Assembly (NCBI GenBank): GCA_949286525.1
Contig: CASECT010000051.1
Coordinates: forward strand, 1 to 45,650
Reading direction: 5' to 3'
Length of the DNA stretch: 45,650 nt
Origin: an uncultured Eubacteriales bacterium
GTDB lineage: Bacteria; Bacillota; Clostridia; Lachnospirales; Lachnospiraceae
The notes under the pieces: generated by a model
What the model was told of the DNA's origin: nothing
The model's input: only the letters and a program-made list of their open reading frames with translations
Database searches by the model: none
Part shown: positions 1 to 8,687 of the stretch, one piece after another
How the letters are laid out: each line of letters starts with the position of its first letter
Position numbering within the stretch: the first letter of the stretch is position 1
Translations under genes and position numbers: made by a program

Positions 1-65
1 TACGGCCAGAAAATAACGGCTTTTGTTTTTTCTGTCGGATTTTCAGACGGATATTTTCGTTTTTC

Positions 66-92
66 GAGCCCCTTTTCGGGGCTCTTTTTTAT
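66..92 (+). terminator. Rho-independent terminator of an upstream transcription unit
   Basis: A perfect 7-bp stem, GAGCCCC (66-72) with GGGGCTC (78-84), has a 5-base loop and is followed by six T. It must serve a gene lying before the window on the plus strand. Bases 1-65 show no coding region. Confidence 0.9.
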
Positions 93-98
93 ATTCAA

Positions 99-127
99 TT
101 GCACTTTTCACATTTTTTTCATATAAT
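99..127 (+). promoter_or_regulatory. Sigma-A promoter of the two-component operon
   Basis: The -35 box TTGCAC (99-104), a 17-base spacer and a perfect -10 box TATAAT (122-127) predict a start near 134. A ribosome-binding site AAAGGAG (157-163) lies ahead of the ATG at 173. Confidence 0.8.
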
Positions 128-172
128 CATGTTAGGATTTATGCAAAATGACAGACAAAGGAGCGGGGAATT

Positions 173-859
173 ATGGCAAATCAGAAGATATTGATCGCGG
201 ATGACGAGAGCAGGTTGAGAAAATTGGTCAGAGATTACCTGACCAGGGAAAATTATGACGTGATCGAGGCGGCGGACGGCGAGGAAGCCCTGGAACTTTT
301 CTACCGCGAGCCGAAGATCGATCTGATTATCCTCGATATTATGATGCCAAAACATAACGGATATGAGGTCTGTAGGGAGATACGCCAGACTTCAAAGGTG
401 CCGATCCTTATGCTGACGGCAAAGGGGGAGGAAGCGGACGTCCTGCAGGGGTTCGACATCGGAGCGGACGAGTATATTACAAAGCCCTTCAGCCCGCGGA
501 TTCTTGTTGCCAGAATTAATGCGGTTCTTCGGAGAACTTCCGATGGAGAGGGAGAAGATGGAAGGAGGGAAGTGGCTGGGATCTGTATCGACAAGAACGC
601 CCATGTGGTCACGATTGATGGAGAGGAAATTGTACTCAGTGTGAAAGAGTTTGAATTGCTGTCCTATTTTGTTCAGAACGAAGGGATTGCTCTTTCGCGG
701 GAGACGATCCTCAACAATGTCTGGAACTATGATTATTTCGGCGATGCCAGAACCATTGACACCCATGTGAAAAAGCTGCGGAGCAAGTTGGGGGAGAAGG
801 GAAATTTGATTAGGACAGTTTGGGGTATGGGATATAAATTCGAGGTGCCGCATGAATAA
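173..859 (+). CDS. OmpR/PhoB-family response regulator
   Basis: This is a cytoplasmic DNA-binding response regulator of 228 residues, a full-length size for the family. The receiver domain covers about residues 5-118, with the acidic pair D10/D11, the phosphoacceptor D55 in LDIMMP, and K104 in TKPF. A winged-helix effector domain fills residues 130-228 and ends in the typical RTVWGMGYKF strand. Its stop overlaps the next gene, a histidine kinase, by 8 bases, so the two are translated together and very likely form one signalling pair. The signal sensed and the genes controlled cannot be read from the sequence. The start at 173 is set by the AAAGGAG site. Confidence 0.95.
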   Translation: MANQKILIADDESRLRKLVRDYLTRENYDVIEAADGEEALELFYREPKIDLIILDIMMPKHNGYEVCREIRQTSKVPILMLTAKGEEADVLQGFDIGADEYITKPFSPRILVARINAVLRRTSDGEGEDGRREVAGICIDKNAHVVTIDGEEIVLSVKEFELLSYFVQNEGIALSRETILNNVWNYDYFGDARTIDTHVKKLRSKLGEKGNLIRTVWGMGYKFEVPHE

Positions 860-2327
860 AAAAGGAATTTTGAACCGCCAGATTGCAGGTGTTATGATTC
901 TTCTGGTAGTCGGTACGCTTCTTTTGTGCTGGCTGCTGAACACCTGCTTTCTCGGTTCTTTTTATATACGAAACAAACAGAAAAGTATGCAGCATGCCTA
1001 CGACACCATAAATCAGATGTCCACAGATGACGGAACTTATTCCGCGTCCTCGGCGCTGGCAATGGAGCGGCTGGCAGCCGGCGACGGGTTGTCAGTCATG
1101 ATTATCGCATCGGACGGTTCTGTTTTGATGTCCTCCGTAGGCGATTCTCAGGAGATGGTACAGCAGCTTTTATCTGCCATATTCGGTGGAACTCAGGACG
1201 AAAAAAATATTTTGGATACCGAAGATTCTTATTTTATCGAGCGGCGTACAGATAATCGGATGCAGGAGGAATACCTGGTTTTGTGGGGGACGCTGGATGA
1301 CGGCAACATGATTATGATCCGTTCTGCGCTGGAAAGTATCCGGGAGAGCGCGGCATTGTCCAATCAGTTTCTTTTCTTTGCCGGGCTTCTGGCCATTGTC
1401 ATTGCGATTATTGTGGCCGGAAAACTCAGCAGTTATATTATGCAGCCCCTTCAAAAACTGACGGATATCTCCCGGCGGATGGCGGAGCTGGATTTTAACG
1501 CCAGATATCTGCCCCAGGAGAGAAAAAACGAGATTGATCTTCTGGGAGAGAGAATGAATGAGATGTCTTCTACGCTTGAGAATACTATCCGGGAGCTGAA
1601 GCAGGCTAACCTGGAGCTTCAGCAGGGAATGGAACAGAAAGAGAAGAACGAGGCTGTCCGGAAGGACTTCATTTCCAGCGTCTCCCATGAACTGAAGACG
1701 CCGATCGCGCTGATCCTGGGATACGGAGAGGGACTTCAGGAGGGGATCGCCGAGGATGAAGAAAGTCGTAAGTTTTATTGCGATGTGATTGTGGATGAGG
1801 CGAAGAAGATGGAACGGCTGGTGCATGAATTGCTGGCGCTGAATCAGCTGGAATCCGGCGGAAGACAGCTTCAGATGGAGTGGTTTAATCTGATGGATCT
1901 GGTGCATGGAATTTTGTCGGCTTCCTCTATTTTGATTGAGCAGAGCGGTATTCATGTTCAGATCGAAGCACAGGAGCCGGTCAATATCTGGGCGGATGAA
2001 TTTTTTACAGAACAGGTGGTCAGCAACTTTATCAGCAATGCCATTCACTATGCGGCGGGAGAAAAGCAGATTGTCGTCCGATGTGATCCGACGGAGGGCG
2101 GAAACATTCGATTTGGCGTCTTTAATACGGGAAATGCGATCCCGGAGGATGATCTGCCTCATATCTGGGAGAAATTTTACAAAGGAGATAAAGCCCGTAC
2201 CAGAGAGTATGGCGGCAGCGGCATCGGTCTGTCGGTGGTTAAAGCGGTTATGGAGAGCTTCAATAAGCCATATGGTGTCAAAAACTATGACAATGGGGTG
2301 GAGTTCTGGTGCGAATTTGACCACTAG
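852..2327 (+). CDS. Membrane sensor histidine kinase
   Basis: This 491-residue kinase partners the preceding regulator. A transmembrane helix at about 11-33 and a second at about 172-192 bracket an extracytoplasmic sensor region of roughly 135 residues. A HAMP linker (about 193-245) and a short coiled coil follow. The phosphoacceptor is H279 in the H-box SHELKTP. The C-terminal ATPase part carries an N-box (NFISNAIHYA) and a G-box (GGSGIGLSVVKA). The architecture is that of the PhoR/ResE/VanS group. The input signal is unknown, and no resistance or transporter gene lies beside it to suggest one. Confidence 0.95.
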   Translation: MNKKGILNRQIAGVMILLVVGTLLLCWLLNTCFLGSFYIRNKQKSMQHAYDTINQMSTDDGTYSASSALAMERLAAGDGLSVMIIASDGSVLMSSVGDSQEMVQQLLSAIFGGTQDEKNILDTEDSYFIERRTDNRMQEEYLVLWGTLDDGNMIMIRSALESIRESAALSNQFLFFAGLLAIVIAIIVAGKLSSYIMQPLQKLTDISRRMAELDFNARYLPQERKNEIDLLGERMNEMSSTLENTIRELKQANLELQQGMEQKEKNEAVRKDFISSVSHELKTPIALILGYGEGLQEGIAEDEESRKFYCDVIVDEAKKMERLVHELLALNQLESGGRQLQMEWFNLMDLVHGILSASSILIEQSGIHVQIEAQEPVNIWADEFFTEQVVSNFISNAIHYAAGEKQIVVRCDPTEGGNIRFGVFNTGNAIPEDDLPHIWEKFYKGDKARTREYGGSGIGLSVVKAVMESFNKPYGVKNYDNGVEFWCEFDH

Positions 2328-2339
2328 GATGGATGTTTC

Positions 2340-2368
2340 TTGCATAATTCTTCTTCGAATGGTAACAT
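2340..2368 (+). promoter_or_regulatory. Candidate sigma-A promoter of the hisH-purH unit
   Basis: TTGCAT (2340-2345), 17 bases, then an extended -10 TGgTAACAT (2360-2368). The predicted start is near 2375, about 25 bases before the hisH ATG. It suggests that the his/pur genes are transcribed apart from the two-component system. Confidence 0.5.
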
Positions 2369-2399
2369 AGAGAAGTCAATTGGGCACAGGAGAAAAAAC

Positions 2400-3005
2400 A
2401 TGATTGCGATACTGGATTATGATGCGGGAAATGTGAAGAGCGTGGAGAAAGCGCTTGCGTTCCTCGGCGAAGAAACCGTGTTGACCAGAGATTTCCACGA
2501 GATTCTGGCTGCGGACAAAGTTATTCTGCCGGGGGTTGGAGCTTTTGGGGATGCTATGGAACACCTGAAACGCTATGAATTGGACAAGGCGATAAAGGAG
2601 ACGGTGGCGGAGAGGAAACCGTTTCTCGGGATCTGTCTTGGTCTGCAGCTTCTCTTTGAGGGGAGCGAGGAGAGCAGCGGCGTGGAGGGGCTCGGACTCC
2701 TGAAGGGCGGTATTTACCGGATCCCGGAGCAGGAGGGACTGAAAATTCCGCACATTGGTTGGAATTCTCTGGATCTTAAAAATAACGGAAGACTTTTTGT
2801 GGGGCTGGAGAAGAAACCGTACGTCTATTTTGTGCATTCCTATTATCTGAGAGCGGAGGATACTTCCGTTGTGAAGGCGACGACGGAGTACGGCGTGACC
2901 ATCGACGCGTCGGTAGAGCATGATCAGCTGTTTGCCTGTCAGTTTCATCCGGAGAAGAGTTCTTCTACGGGGCTTCGAATCCTGAGAAACTTTGCAGAGC
3001 TGTAG
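2400..3005 (+). CDS. hisH: Imidazole glycerol phosphate synthase, glutaminase subunit HisH
   Basis: HisH hydrolyses glutamine and passes ammonia to HisF, which closes the imidazole ring in histidine synthesis. The 201-residue protein is a class I glutamine amidotransferase with nucleophile C79 in GICLGLQLLF and the catalytic H183/E185 in FHPEKSSSTG. The oxyanion region PGVGAFG is intact. ATG at 2400 is chosen because AGGAGA stands just upstream and the homologous N-terminus MIAILDYDAGN begins there; an upstream TTG at 2340 would add 20 unrelated residues. hisF follows after 9 bases. No other histidine genes are in view, so this pair is separated from the rest of the pathway. Confidence 0.96.
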   Translation: MIAILDYDAGNVKSVEKALAFLGEETVLTRDFHEILAADKVILPGVGAFGDAMEHLKRYELDKAIKETVAERKPFLGICLGLQLLFEGSEESSGVEGLGLLKGGIYRIPEQEGLKIPHIGWNSLDLKNNGRLFVGLEKKPYVYFVHSYYLRAEDTSVVKATTEYGVTIDASVEHDQLFACQFHPEKSSSTGLRILRNFAEL

Positions 3006-3014
3006 GAGGTACGG

Positions 3015-3848
3015 ATGTTTACAAAGAGAATTATTCCCTGTCTGGATGTGAAAGACGGACGGGTGGTAAAAGGTGTGAATTTTGTGGATCTGCGGGACGC
3101 GGGAGATCCTGTTGAAATTGCCGCTGCCTATGATGCCGCGGGGGCGGATGAGGTGGTTTTTCTCGACATTACCGCTTCCAGCGATCAGCGCAGCACTGTG
3201 GTGGATATGGTAAAGCGTGTGGCAGAGAAGGTGTTTATCCCCTTTACGGTGGGCGGAGGAATCCGAACCGTGGAGGACTTCCGGCTGTTGCTTCGGGAGG
3301 GGGCGGACAAGATTTCCGTCAATTCCGCGGCCATCGACCGGCCGGAATTGATTTCCGAGGCGGCAGACAAGTTCGGCAGCCAGTGCGTAGTGGTAGCCAT
3401 TGACGCCAAGCAGAGGGATGATGGGGGCGGCTGGAACGTGTACAAGCATGGCGGCCGTATTGACGTGGGCTGGGATGCCGTGGAGTGGGCCATGCGGGCG
3501 GAACGCCTCGGGGCGGGAGAGATTCTTCTGACCAGCATGGACTGCGACGGGACCAAGGCGGGATATGACCTTGCCCTGACCAGGACGATTGCGGAGCATG
3601 TCTCCATTCCTGTTATCGCCTCGGGAGGCGCCGGAACCATGGAGCATTTTTACGAAGCGCTGACGGAGGGCAAGGCGGACGCTGCCCTGGCTGCGTCACT
3701 GTTTCACTACAAGGAGCTGGAGATTCGCCAGGTAAAGGAGTATCTGGCAAAGCGGAGCGTTTCGGTCCGTCTTCAGGAGCAGAAAGAAGGAAGAGAGCAT
3801 GGCTGCAATAAGCAACGACTGGCTGCAACCGCTGCAGAAAGAATTTAA
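3015..3848 (+). CDS. hisF: Imidazole glycerol phosphate synthase, cyclase subunit HisF
   Basis: HisF is a TIM-barrel cyclase that converts PRFAR and ammonia to imidazole glycerol phosphate and AICAR. The catalytic aspartates D11 ([12 protein letters not shown]) and D130 (VAIDAKQ) are present, as are the phosphate-binding loops (VGGGIR, ASGGAG). The usual protein ends near residue 253, at the sequence equivalent to SVRL here. This frame continues for some 24 more residues of low-complexity, polar sequence and overlaps ung by 50 bases. The tail reads through the ribosome-binding site and start of ung, so it is probably a by-product of a lost stop codon. Pairing with hisH is certain; the function of the tail is doubtful. 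Confidence 0.95.
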   Translation: MFTKRIIPCLDVKDGRVVKGVNFVDLRDAGDPVEIAAAYDAAGADEVVFLDITASSDQRSTVVDMVKRVAEKVFIPFTVGGGIRTVEDFRLLLREGADKISVNSAAIDRPELISEAADKFGSQCVVVAIDAKQRDDGGGWNVYKHGGRIDVGWDAVEWAMRAERLGAGEILLTSMDCDGTKAGYDLALTRTIAEHVSIPVIASGGAGTMEHFYEALTEGKADAALAASLFHYKELEIRQVKEYLAKRSVSVRLQEQKEGREHGCNKQRLAATAAERI

Positions 3849-4482
3849 GAAACCTTATTATCGGAAACTGTACGATACGGTAAGAAGGGAGTACAGTACC
3901 TATCAGGTGTTCCCGCCGGCGGATGATATTTTCAACGCCTTTCATCTGACACCCCTGTCGGAAGTCAAGGTGGTCATTCTAGGACAGGACCCCTACCACA
4001 ATGTCAACCAGGCTCACGGGCTTTGTTTTTCGGTGCAGCCCACGGTGGAGATTCCCCCGTCTCTGGAAAATATTTATAAGGAGCTGCATGACGACCTGGA
4101 GTGTAAGATACCCAATAACGGCTATCTGGTCAAGTGGGCAAAGCAGGGCGTGCTGCTCCTGAATACGGTGCTGACGGTGCGGGCCCATCAGGCAAATTCC
4201 CATCAGAACATCGGCTGGGAACAGTTTACGGACGCGGTTATTGAGATTCTGGATCAGCAGGACCGACCCATGGTTTTCCTGCTCTGGGGTAAGCCGGCCC
4301 AGCGGAAAAAGACGATGCTGCACAACCCGAATCATCTGATTCTGGAAGCGCCTCATCCCAGTCCGCTGTCTGCCTACCGGGGATTTTTCGGATGCAGGCA
4401 TTTCAGCAAGACCAATCAGTTTCTGGAGGAGCACGGACTGACGCCGATTGACTGGCAGATTGAGGATGTGTCCAGACCATGA
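3799..4482 (+). CDS. ung: Uracil-DNA glycosylase, family 1
   Basis: Ung removes uracil from DNA and starts base-excision repair. The 227-residue length is usual for the family. The water-activating motif GQDPYHN is at 62-68 (D64) and the minor-groove loop [13 protein letters not shown] starts at H186. The ATG at 3799 lies behind GAAGGAAGAG and inside the 3' end of hisF, so translational coupling is likely. Its position among AICAR/IMP genes has no obvious metabolic reason. Confidence 0.97.
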   Translation: MAAISNDWLQPLQKEFKKPYYRKLYDTVRREYSTYQVFPPADDIFNAFHLTPLSEVKVVILGQDPYHNVNQAHGLCFSVQPTVEIPPSLENIYKELHDDLECKIPNNGYLVKWAKQGVLLLNTVLTVRAHQANSHQNIGWEQFTDAVIEILDQQDRPMVFLLWGKPAQRKKTMLHNPNHLILEAPHPSPLSAYRGFFGCRHFSKTNQFLEEHGLTPIDWQIEDVSRP

Positions 4483-4550
4483 GGCGAAATACTATGGCAT
4501 CAGCATGATAGAAGCATGATATGTATATAAGGTTTACAGGAGGAAAGAGT

Positions 4551-5264
4551 ATGGAAATGATTTCATTGGAACAGGAACTGCAGTGCAACGCCTATCCCGG
4601 GAGAGGCATCATTCTCGGGAAGAGTGCCGACGGGACAAAGGCGGCAGCGGCCTATTTTATCATGGGCAGAAGTGAGAACAGCCGCAACCGCGTGTTTGTG
4701 GAGGATGGGGAAGGAATCCGCACCCAGGCTTTCGATCCGTCGAAGATGACGGATCCCAGTCTGATTATTTACGCGCCGGTACGAGTCCTTGGCAACAAGA
4801 CCATTGTGACAAACGGCGATCAGACGGACACGATCTACGAGAAGATGGACAAGCAAATGACCTTTGAGCAGTCGCTGCGCAGCAGGGAATTTGAGCCGGA
4901 CGCGCCCAATTATACGCCGAGAATTTCCGGTATCATGCATATCGAAAACGGAAGCTATAATTACGCTATGTCTATATTGAAGAGCAACAACGGCAATCCG
5001 GACTCCTGCAACCGTTATACTTTCGCCTATGAAAATCCGGCGGCCGGCGAGGGACATTTCATCCACACTTACATGGGAGATGGTAATCCGCTTCCGAGTT
5101 TTGAGGGGGAGCCGAAGCTGGTGGCAATTCCCGATGACATGGATACCTTCGCGGATCTGTTGTGGGAGAACCTGAATGAGGATAACAAGGTATCCCTGTT
5201 TGTCCGCTATATTGACATTGCTACAGGAAAGTATACGTCTAAAATCATCAACAAGAATCAGTAA
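4551..5264 (+). CDS. IMP cyclohydrolase, PurO-type (archaeal family)
   Basis: This 237-residue protein resembles the IMP cyclohydrolase family first known from archaea (PurO, PF07826), which closes FAICAR to IMP. The N-terminal stretch YPGRGIILGKS and the motifs FIMGRSENSRNRVF and NGNPDSCNRYTF are what I recognise as the family signature. The next gene encodes only the transformylase half of bacterial PurH, so this protein would supply the missing second half. ATG at 4551 is chosen because AGGAGGAAAG stands directly before it; the in-frame ATG at 4521 has no such site. It lies 68 bases after ung and 18 bases before the transformylase gene. Confidence 0.85.
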   Translation: MEMISLEQELQCNAYPGRGIILGKSADGTKAAAAYFIMGRSENSRNRVFVEDGEGIRTQAFDPSKMTDPSLIIYAPVRVLGNKTIVTNGDQTDTIYEKMDKQMTFEQSLRSREFEPDAPNYTPRISGIMHIENGSYNYAMSILKSNNGNPDSCNRYTFAYENPAAGEGHFIHTYMGDGNPLPSFEGEPKLVAIPDDMDTFADLLWENLNEDNKVSLFVRYIDIATGKYTSKIINKNQ

Positions 5265-5282
5265 AGAGGAGAATGAAGTCAC

Positions 5283-6461
5283 ATGAAAGAATTGGAACTG
5301 AAATACGGATGTAACCCAAATCAGAAGCCGTCCAGAATCTATATGGAGGAGGGAGAACTTCCCATCCAAGTACTTTCCGGCAAACCCGGGTACATCAATT
5401 TTCTTGACGCCTTCAACGGATGGCAGCTTGTCCGGGAACTGAAGGCGGCTACGGGACTTCCCGCCGCAACGTCCTTCAAGCATGTTTCCCCGGCGGGGGC
5501 GGCCGTAGGACTTCCCCTGACGGAGGTGGAGAAGAAAATTTACTGGGTGGACGACATGGATATGGAGTTTACGCCCTTGGCTAACGCTTACGCGAGAGCG
5601 AGAGGCGCGGACCGTATGTCCTCCTTCGGCGATTTTATCGCCCTCTCGGATGTGTGCGATGCGGCGACTGCCAGTATCATCAAGCGGGAGGTTTCCGACG
5701 GCGTCATCGCTCCGGGATATGAGCCCGACGCGCTGGAGATTCTGAAACAGAAGAAGAAGGGTAACTACAATATTATTGAGATTGATCCGGCCTACGAGCC
5801 GAAGAAGCTGGAGCGGAAGGAAGTCTTCGGTGTGACTTTCGAGCAGGGAAGAAACGAGCTGCACATCGACGAGCATTTCTTTGACAATATTGTGACGAAG
5901 AACAAGGATCTTCCCGAGAGCGCGAAAATTGATCTTGCCATCGCGATGATTACCTTAAAATATACCCAGTCCAATTCCGTGTGCTACGCCAAGGGCGGAC
6001 AGGCCATCGGTATCGGCGCCGGCCAGCAGTCCCGTATTCATTGCACCCGTCTGGCGGGAAGTAAGGCGGATAACTGGTTTCTGCGTCAGTCTCCCAAGGT
6101 GCTGAATCTGTCCTTCGTGGATGGCATCCGCAGAGCGGATCGCGACAACGCCATCGACCTCTATATCGGAGATGACTACATGGATGTGCTGGCGGACGGC
6201 GAGTGGGAGAAGATCTTCAAGGTAAAACCGGAAGTGTTTACCAGAGAGGAGAAACGGGCATGGCTGGATCAGATGCAGGATGTGGCTCTCGGATCGGACG
6301 CCTTCTTCCCCTTCGGCGACAACATCGAGCGGGCGCACAAGAGCGGTGTGAAATATGTAGCGGAGCCGGGCGGCTCTATCCGGGACGATCATGTGATCGA
6401 GACCTGTGATAAGTACGGCATGGTTATGGCCTTCACGGGAATCCGGCTGTTCCATCACTAA
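5283..6461 (+). CDS. Stand-alone AICAR formyltransferase (transformylase half of PurH)
   Basis: The enzyme transfers the formyl group of 10-formyltetrahydrofolate to AICAR, giving FAICAR. It has 392 residues, against about 510-530 for bifunctional PurH, and starts directly at the transformylase domain (LKYGCNPNQ, where PurH has LRYGENPHQ). The catalytic pair K66-H67 is kept in SFKHVSPAGAAVG, and further domain motifs (GGQAIGIGAGQQSRIHCTRLAG) are intact. The N-terminal MGS-like cyclohydrolase domain is absent, which fits the separate PurO-type gene upstream. A convergent terminator follows. Confidence 0.93.
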   Translation: MKELELKYGCNPNQKPSRIYMEEGELPIQVLSGKPGYINFLDAFNGWQLVRELKAATGLPAATSFKHVSPAGAAVGLPLTEVEKKIYWVDDMDMEFTPLANAYARARGADRMSSFGDFIALSDVCDAATASIIKREVSDGVIAPGYEPDALEILKQKKKGNYNIIEIDPAYEPKKLERKEVFGVTFEQGRNELHIDEHFFDNIVTKNKDLPESAKIDLAIAMITLKYTQSNSVCYAKGGQAIGIGAGQQSRIHCTRLAGSKADNWFLRQSPKVLNLSFVDGIRRADRDNAIDLYIGDDYMDVLADGEWEKIFKVKPEVFTREEKRAWLDQMQDVALGSDAFFPFGDNIERAHKSGVKYVAEPGGSIRDDHVIETCDKYGMVMAFTGIRLFHH

Positions 6462-6520
6462 TTTGCGATGAATATTCTTGTCCGGTTTGTACGGAACAGA
6501 GAATCATAAGATCGGAAGAT

Positions 6521-6582
6521 AAACAGAACCGGCAGGAAGCGCTGTGGCTCAGTGAGCTGCAGTTTCCTGCCGGTTTCTGTTT
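6521..6582. terminator. Bidirectional terminator between convergent genes
   Basis: An 18-19 bp stem, AAACAGAA-CCGGCAGGAA (6521-6538) with its near-perfect complement (about 6563-6582, one bulged base), encloses a small inner hairpin GCTC-AGT-GAGC. It separates the AICAR transformylase gene (plus) from the membrane-protein gene (minus), whose stop codon it touches. T-rich tracts flank both arms but are short. Confidence 0.75.
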
Positions 6583-8056
6583 ATTCCAGCATTCGTATAT
6601 CATTATCAGAAGGGTAGAACTGAAGCGCATCCTGGATGGTACGGAAAGTCATGGCATCATCTGCCCAGCTTGTCATCCTCTTTTCCATTGCCGTCTGTGC
6701 AGGATACTGAAGAAAAGAAAGCTGATGAGTATAATTAATCCAACTGTCAATAATGGCTCCGTCTCTCATTTCGTCCATGGTATAAGCGATGTATCCACGG
6801 TAATTTTCGCCGTTTACAGGCATGGAAAAGGTTGCGAAGACATCCGTAGAGGTCTGTTCTCCCCAAAAGAGACTGTTGGAGGTAAACGTCTGATTGCCAA
6901 GAGAATAATAAGGGGCAGTGTAGGAGATGCCGTTGCTGTTGTATAGTATGCGGCCGGACAGAGTTCCTCCAAAGCCCCAGCCGGAAGGAATATTTCGGTA
7001 AGAGGGCCATAACTGAATGGATTCCGTTCCATAAAAACCGGGATTTTCCAGCCATAGAAAGTGATGAAAAATCATCCATCTCTCTCGTTTGCCGGGGAGT
7101 TGCACACCGACACCGGTAATACGCATATTTTTATCATTCATCGAGCCGAAAGATTCCTCGGTAACATTGACAGCCACCCGCATGGCTCCGTCGCAGGCTC
7201 TGATGTCTTCAGGCGTAAGATCATCCAAAACGTATTCTGGGAAACCAAGTTTCGCAAGGCTGGTTTTGATATTTTCTACCTCGTTGTGCTCTTCTGGGTT
7301 GACAGCCTGCCAATCCATGGGGTAGCTGTTCCCGAAAATGTAGCCTAAAGTACATCCGATAAGAAGTAAACAGGCAAGTGCAACAGCAAGATGTCTGTCT
7401 GTGATTTTTACGAGTTGGGGACGAATGGCATATCCGACTTTTTCAAGCTTATCGGAAAGATGAAATAAGCTGCGGATAATGAAAATATACCCGATGACCA
7501 TTCCCGCGTTGATGAGCAGCCCGCTGTATTGAACCACGGCCAGGACACACACGACAGCACACCAGATGATCAGCACTGTTACACTTTTGCTGTCCGGCGG
7601 AAGCTCTGCTTTGTTTTGTACAGTACGCAGTCCGCTTCTGAAGCAGAGAAGTTCCGCAAATTGAAGAATCAGGCTGGCGATAGTCAGAATTGGCCACAGC
7701 CAGGGAGCGGAAATCATACTTGGGAGAATTGTGGTGTTTAAAATCAATGCTGCCAAACGGTATACAGTTTGAACCGCAGCTATCAGGAAACAGTATCGAA
7801 AATATCTGTTTTCCGAGCGAAGAGAGCGGAACCCCAACAATGTCAGAACAATTCCGATGGCGGGAAGAATATAGTCCAGGCACAGAAAGTTCAGCGTGAG
7901 CATGTTCAGCGCAAAACCGATCAGAACGCGGTTCATAGCCGGTTTCCATGGAGTTACGTTTTCAACTACGATTTCGGGGGGCAGTTCGCTGATGCTGTTT
8001 TTCAGGATAGTATCAAAATTCTTTTCTTCTCTGTTATCTGACACTTGTTTACGCAT
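6581..8056 (-). CDS. Multi-pass membrane protein of unknown function, co-encoded with an ECF sigma factor
   Basis: I do not recognise the family. The 491 residues have a cytoplasmic start of about 40 residues, then hydrophobic helices at roughly 44-80 (two), 87-107, 118-140, 160-181, 184-200 and 222-242. A polar, probably extracytoplasmic domain follows at about 245-491, rich in aromatic and asparagine residues (YRNIPSGWGFGGTLSG, YTAPYYSLGNQTF). Its ATG overlaps the end of the sigma factor gene by 8 bases, so the two are translationally coupled. By analogy with other ECF operons it may be the regulator (anti-sigma) or sensor of that sigma factor, but no zinc-binding anti-sigma motif is visible. 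The DNA looks somewhat more A+T-rich than neighbouring genes. Confidence 0.8.
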   Translation of the reverse strand: MRKQVSDNREEKNFDTILKNSISELPPEIVVENVTPWKPAMNRVLIGFALNMLTLNFLCLDYILPAIGIVLTLLGFRSLRSENRYFRYCFLIAAVQTVYRLAALILNTTILPSMISAPWLWPILTIASLILQFAELLCFRSGLRTVQNKAELPPDSKSVTVLIIWCAVVCVLAVVQYSGLLINAGMVIGYIFIIRSLFHLSDKLEKVGYAIRPQLVKITDRHLAVALACLLLIGCTLGYIFGNSYPMDWQAVNPEEHNEVENIKTSLAKLGFPEYVLDDLTPEDIRACDGAMRVAVNVTEESFGSMNDKNMRITGVGVQLPGKRERWMIFHHFLWLENPGFYGTESIQLWPSYRNIPSGWGFGGTLSGRILYNSNGISYTAPYYSLGNQTFTSNSLFWGEQTSTDVFATFSMPVNGENYRGYIAYTMDEMRDGAIIDSWINYTHQLSFLQYPAQTAMEKRMTSWADDAMTFRTIQDALQFYPSDNDIRMLE

Positions 8057-8591
8057 AGAAATCGCCTCCTAACATTTCACGCAGTTTTTTGCGCAGACGA
8101 TACAGCTTACCTTCGATCGATCTTTCTGTCGTACATAATTCCGAAGCTATCTGAGCGGTGGACTGCAGATAGTAATATTTTCTGTAAAACAGAATTTTTT
8201 CGTTGGGAGTCAGACGCTGTATAGCGCGGCTCAAGGCTTCCTGCCTTTCCTTTTGCAGGATGATTTCCTCGGGAGTCGGTTTTTCTGATAACATATTTTC
8301 AGTGACATTTTCCGTATGTTTATGATGAGAATTATGCCTTGCGTGATTCAGAGCAGTATTTCTGGCGATTGCCGTCAACCAGGCGTTCCAGCTTCCCCGG
8401 CAGGAATCAAACTGATCGATGCCTTTCCAGACACGAAGTGTCACTTCGGAAAGGCATTCCTCTTGATCCTGGGGATTAGGAAGGATTGGGGCGATGACAT
8501 ACTTTATCAGAGGTTCATAGTGTTTTAACAGAATCTCAATACCTTTCTCATTTTTTTGAAGCAGTAATTCAATTATTTCCTGATCCTGCAT
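8049..8591 (-). CDS. ECF-type RNA polymerase sigma factor
   Basis: This is a 180-residue sigma-70 family protein with only regions 2 and 4. Region 2 (about 12-95) holds the core-binding and -10 recognition stretch ECLSEVTLRVWKGIDQFD followed by WNAWLTAIARNTALNHAR. A His/Asn/Glu-rich linker follows. Region 4 (about 118-175) is a helix-turn-helix, LTPNEKILFYRKYYYLQSTAQIASELCTT, ending in RSIEGKLYRLRKKLREML. A strong GGGGAGGTG site precedes the ATG. It is co-transcribed with the membrane protein downstream. Its target promoters are unknown. The 96-base upstream gap shows a TATAAA-like -10 on the minus strand but no convincing -35. Confidence 0.9.
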   Translation of the reverse strand: MQDQEIIELLLQKNEKGIEILLKHYEPLIKYVIAPILPNPQDQEECLSEVTLRVWKGIDQFDSCRGSWNAWLTAIARNTALNHARHNSHHKHTENVTENMLSEKPTPEEIILQKERQEALSRAIQRLTPNEKILFYRKYYYLQSTAQIASELCTTERSIEGKLYRLRKKLREMLGGDFYA

Positions 8592-8687
8592 ATCCGCACC
8601 TCCCCTCAGATGCTTTCCTTCGAATGATGTCTTCTACTTATTTATACACGTCATAATTAGGAAACCCACGAAATTTGCAGAATTTTT

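Noticed and set aside
4483..4550. Promoter at the TATATAA stretch before the PurO-type gene
   Set aside because: No -35 hexamer is found 16-18 bases upstream; the A+T-rich run alone is not enough.
8592..8687. Auto-regulated ECF promoter upstream of the sigma factor
   Set aside because: Only a TATAAA-like -10 is visible on the minus strand; no AAC-type -35 with proper spacing could be supported.
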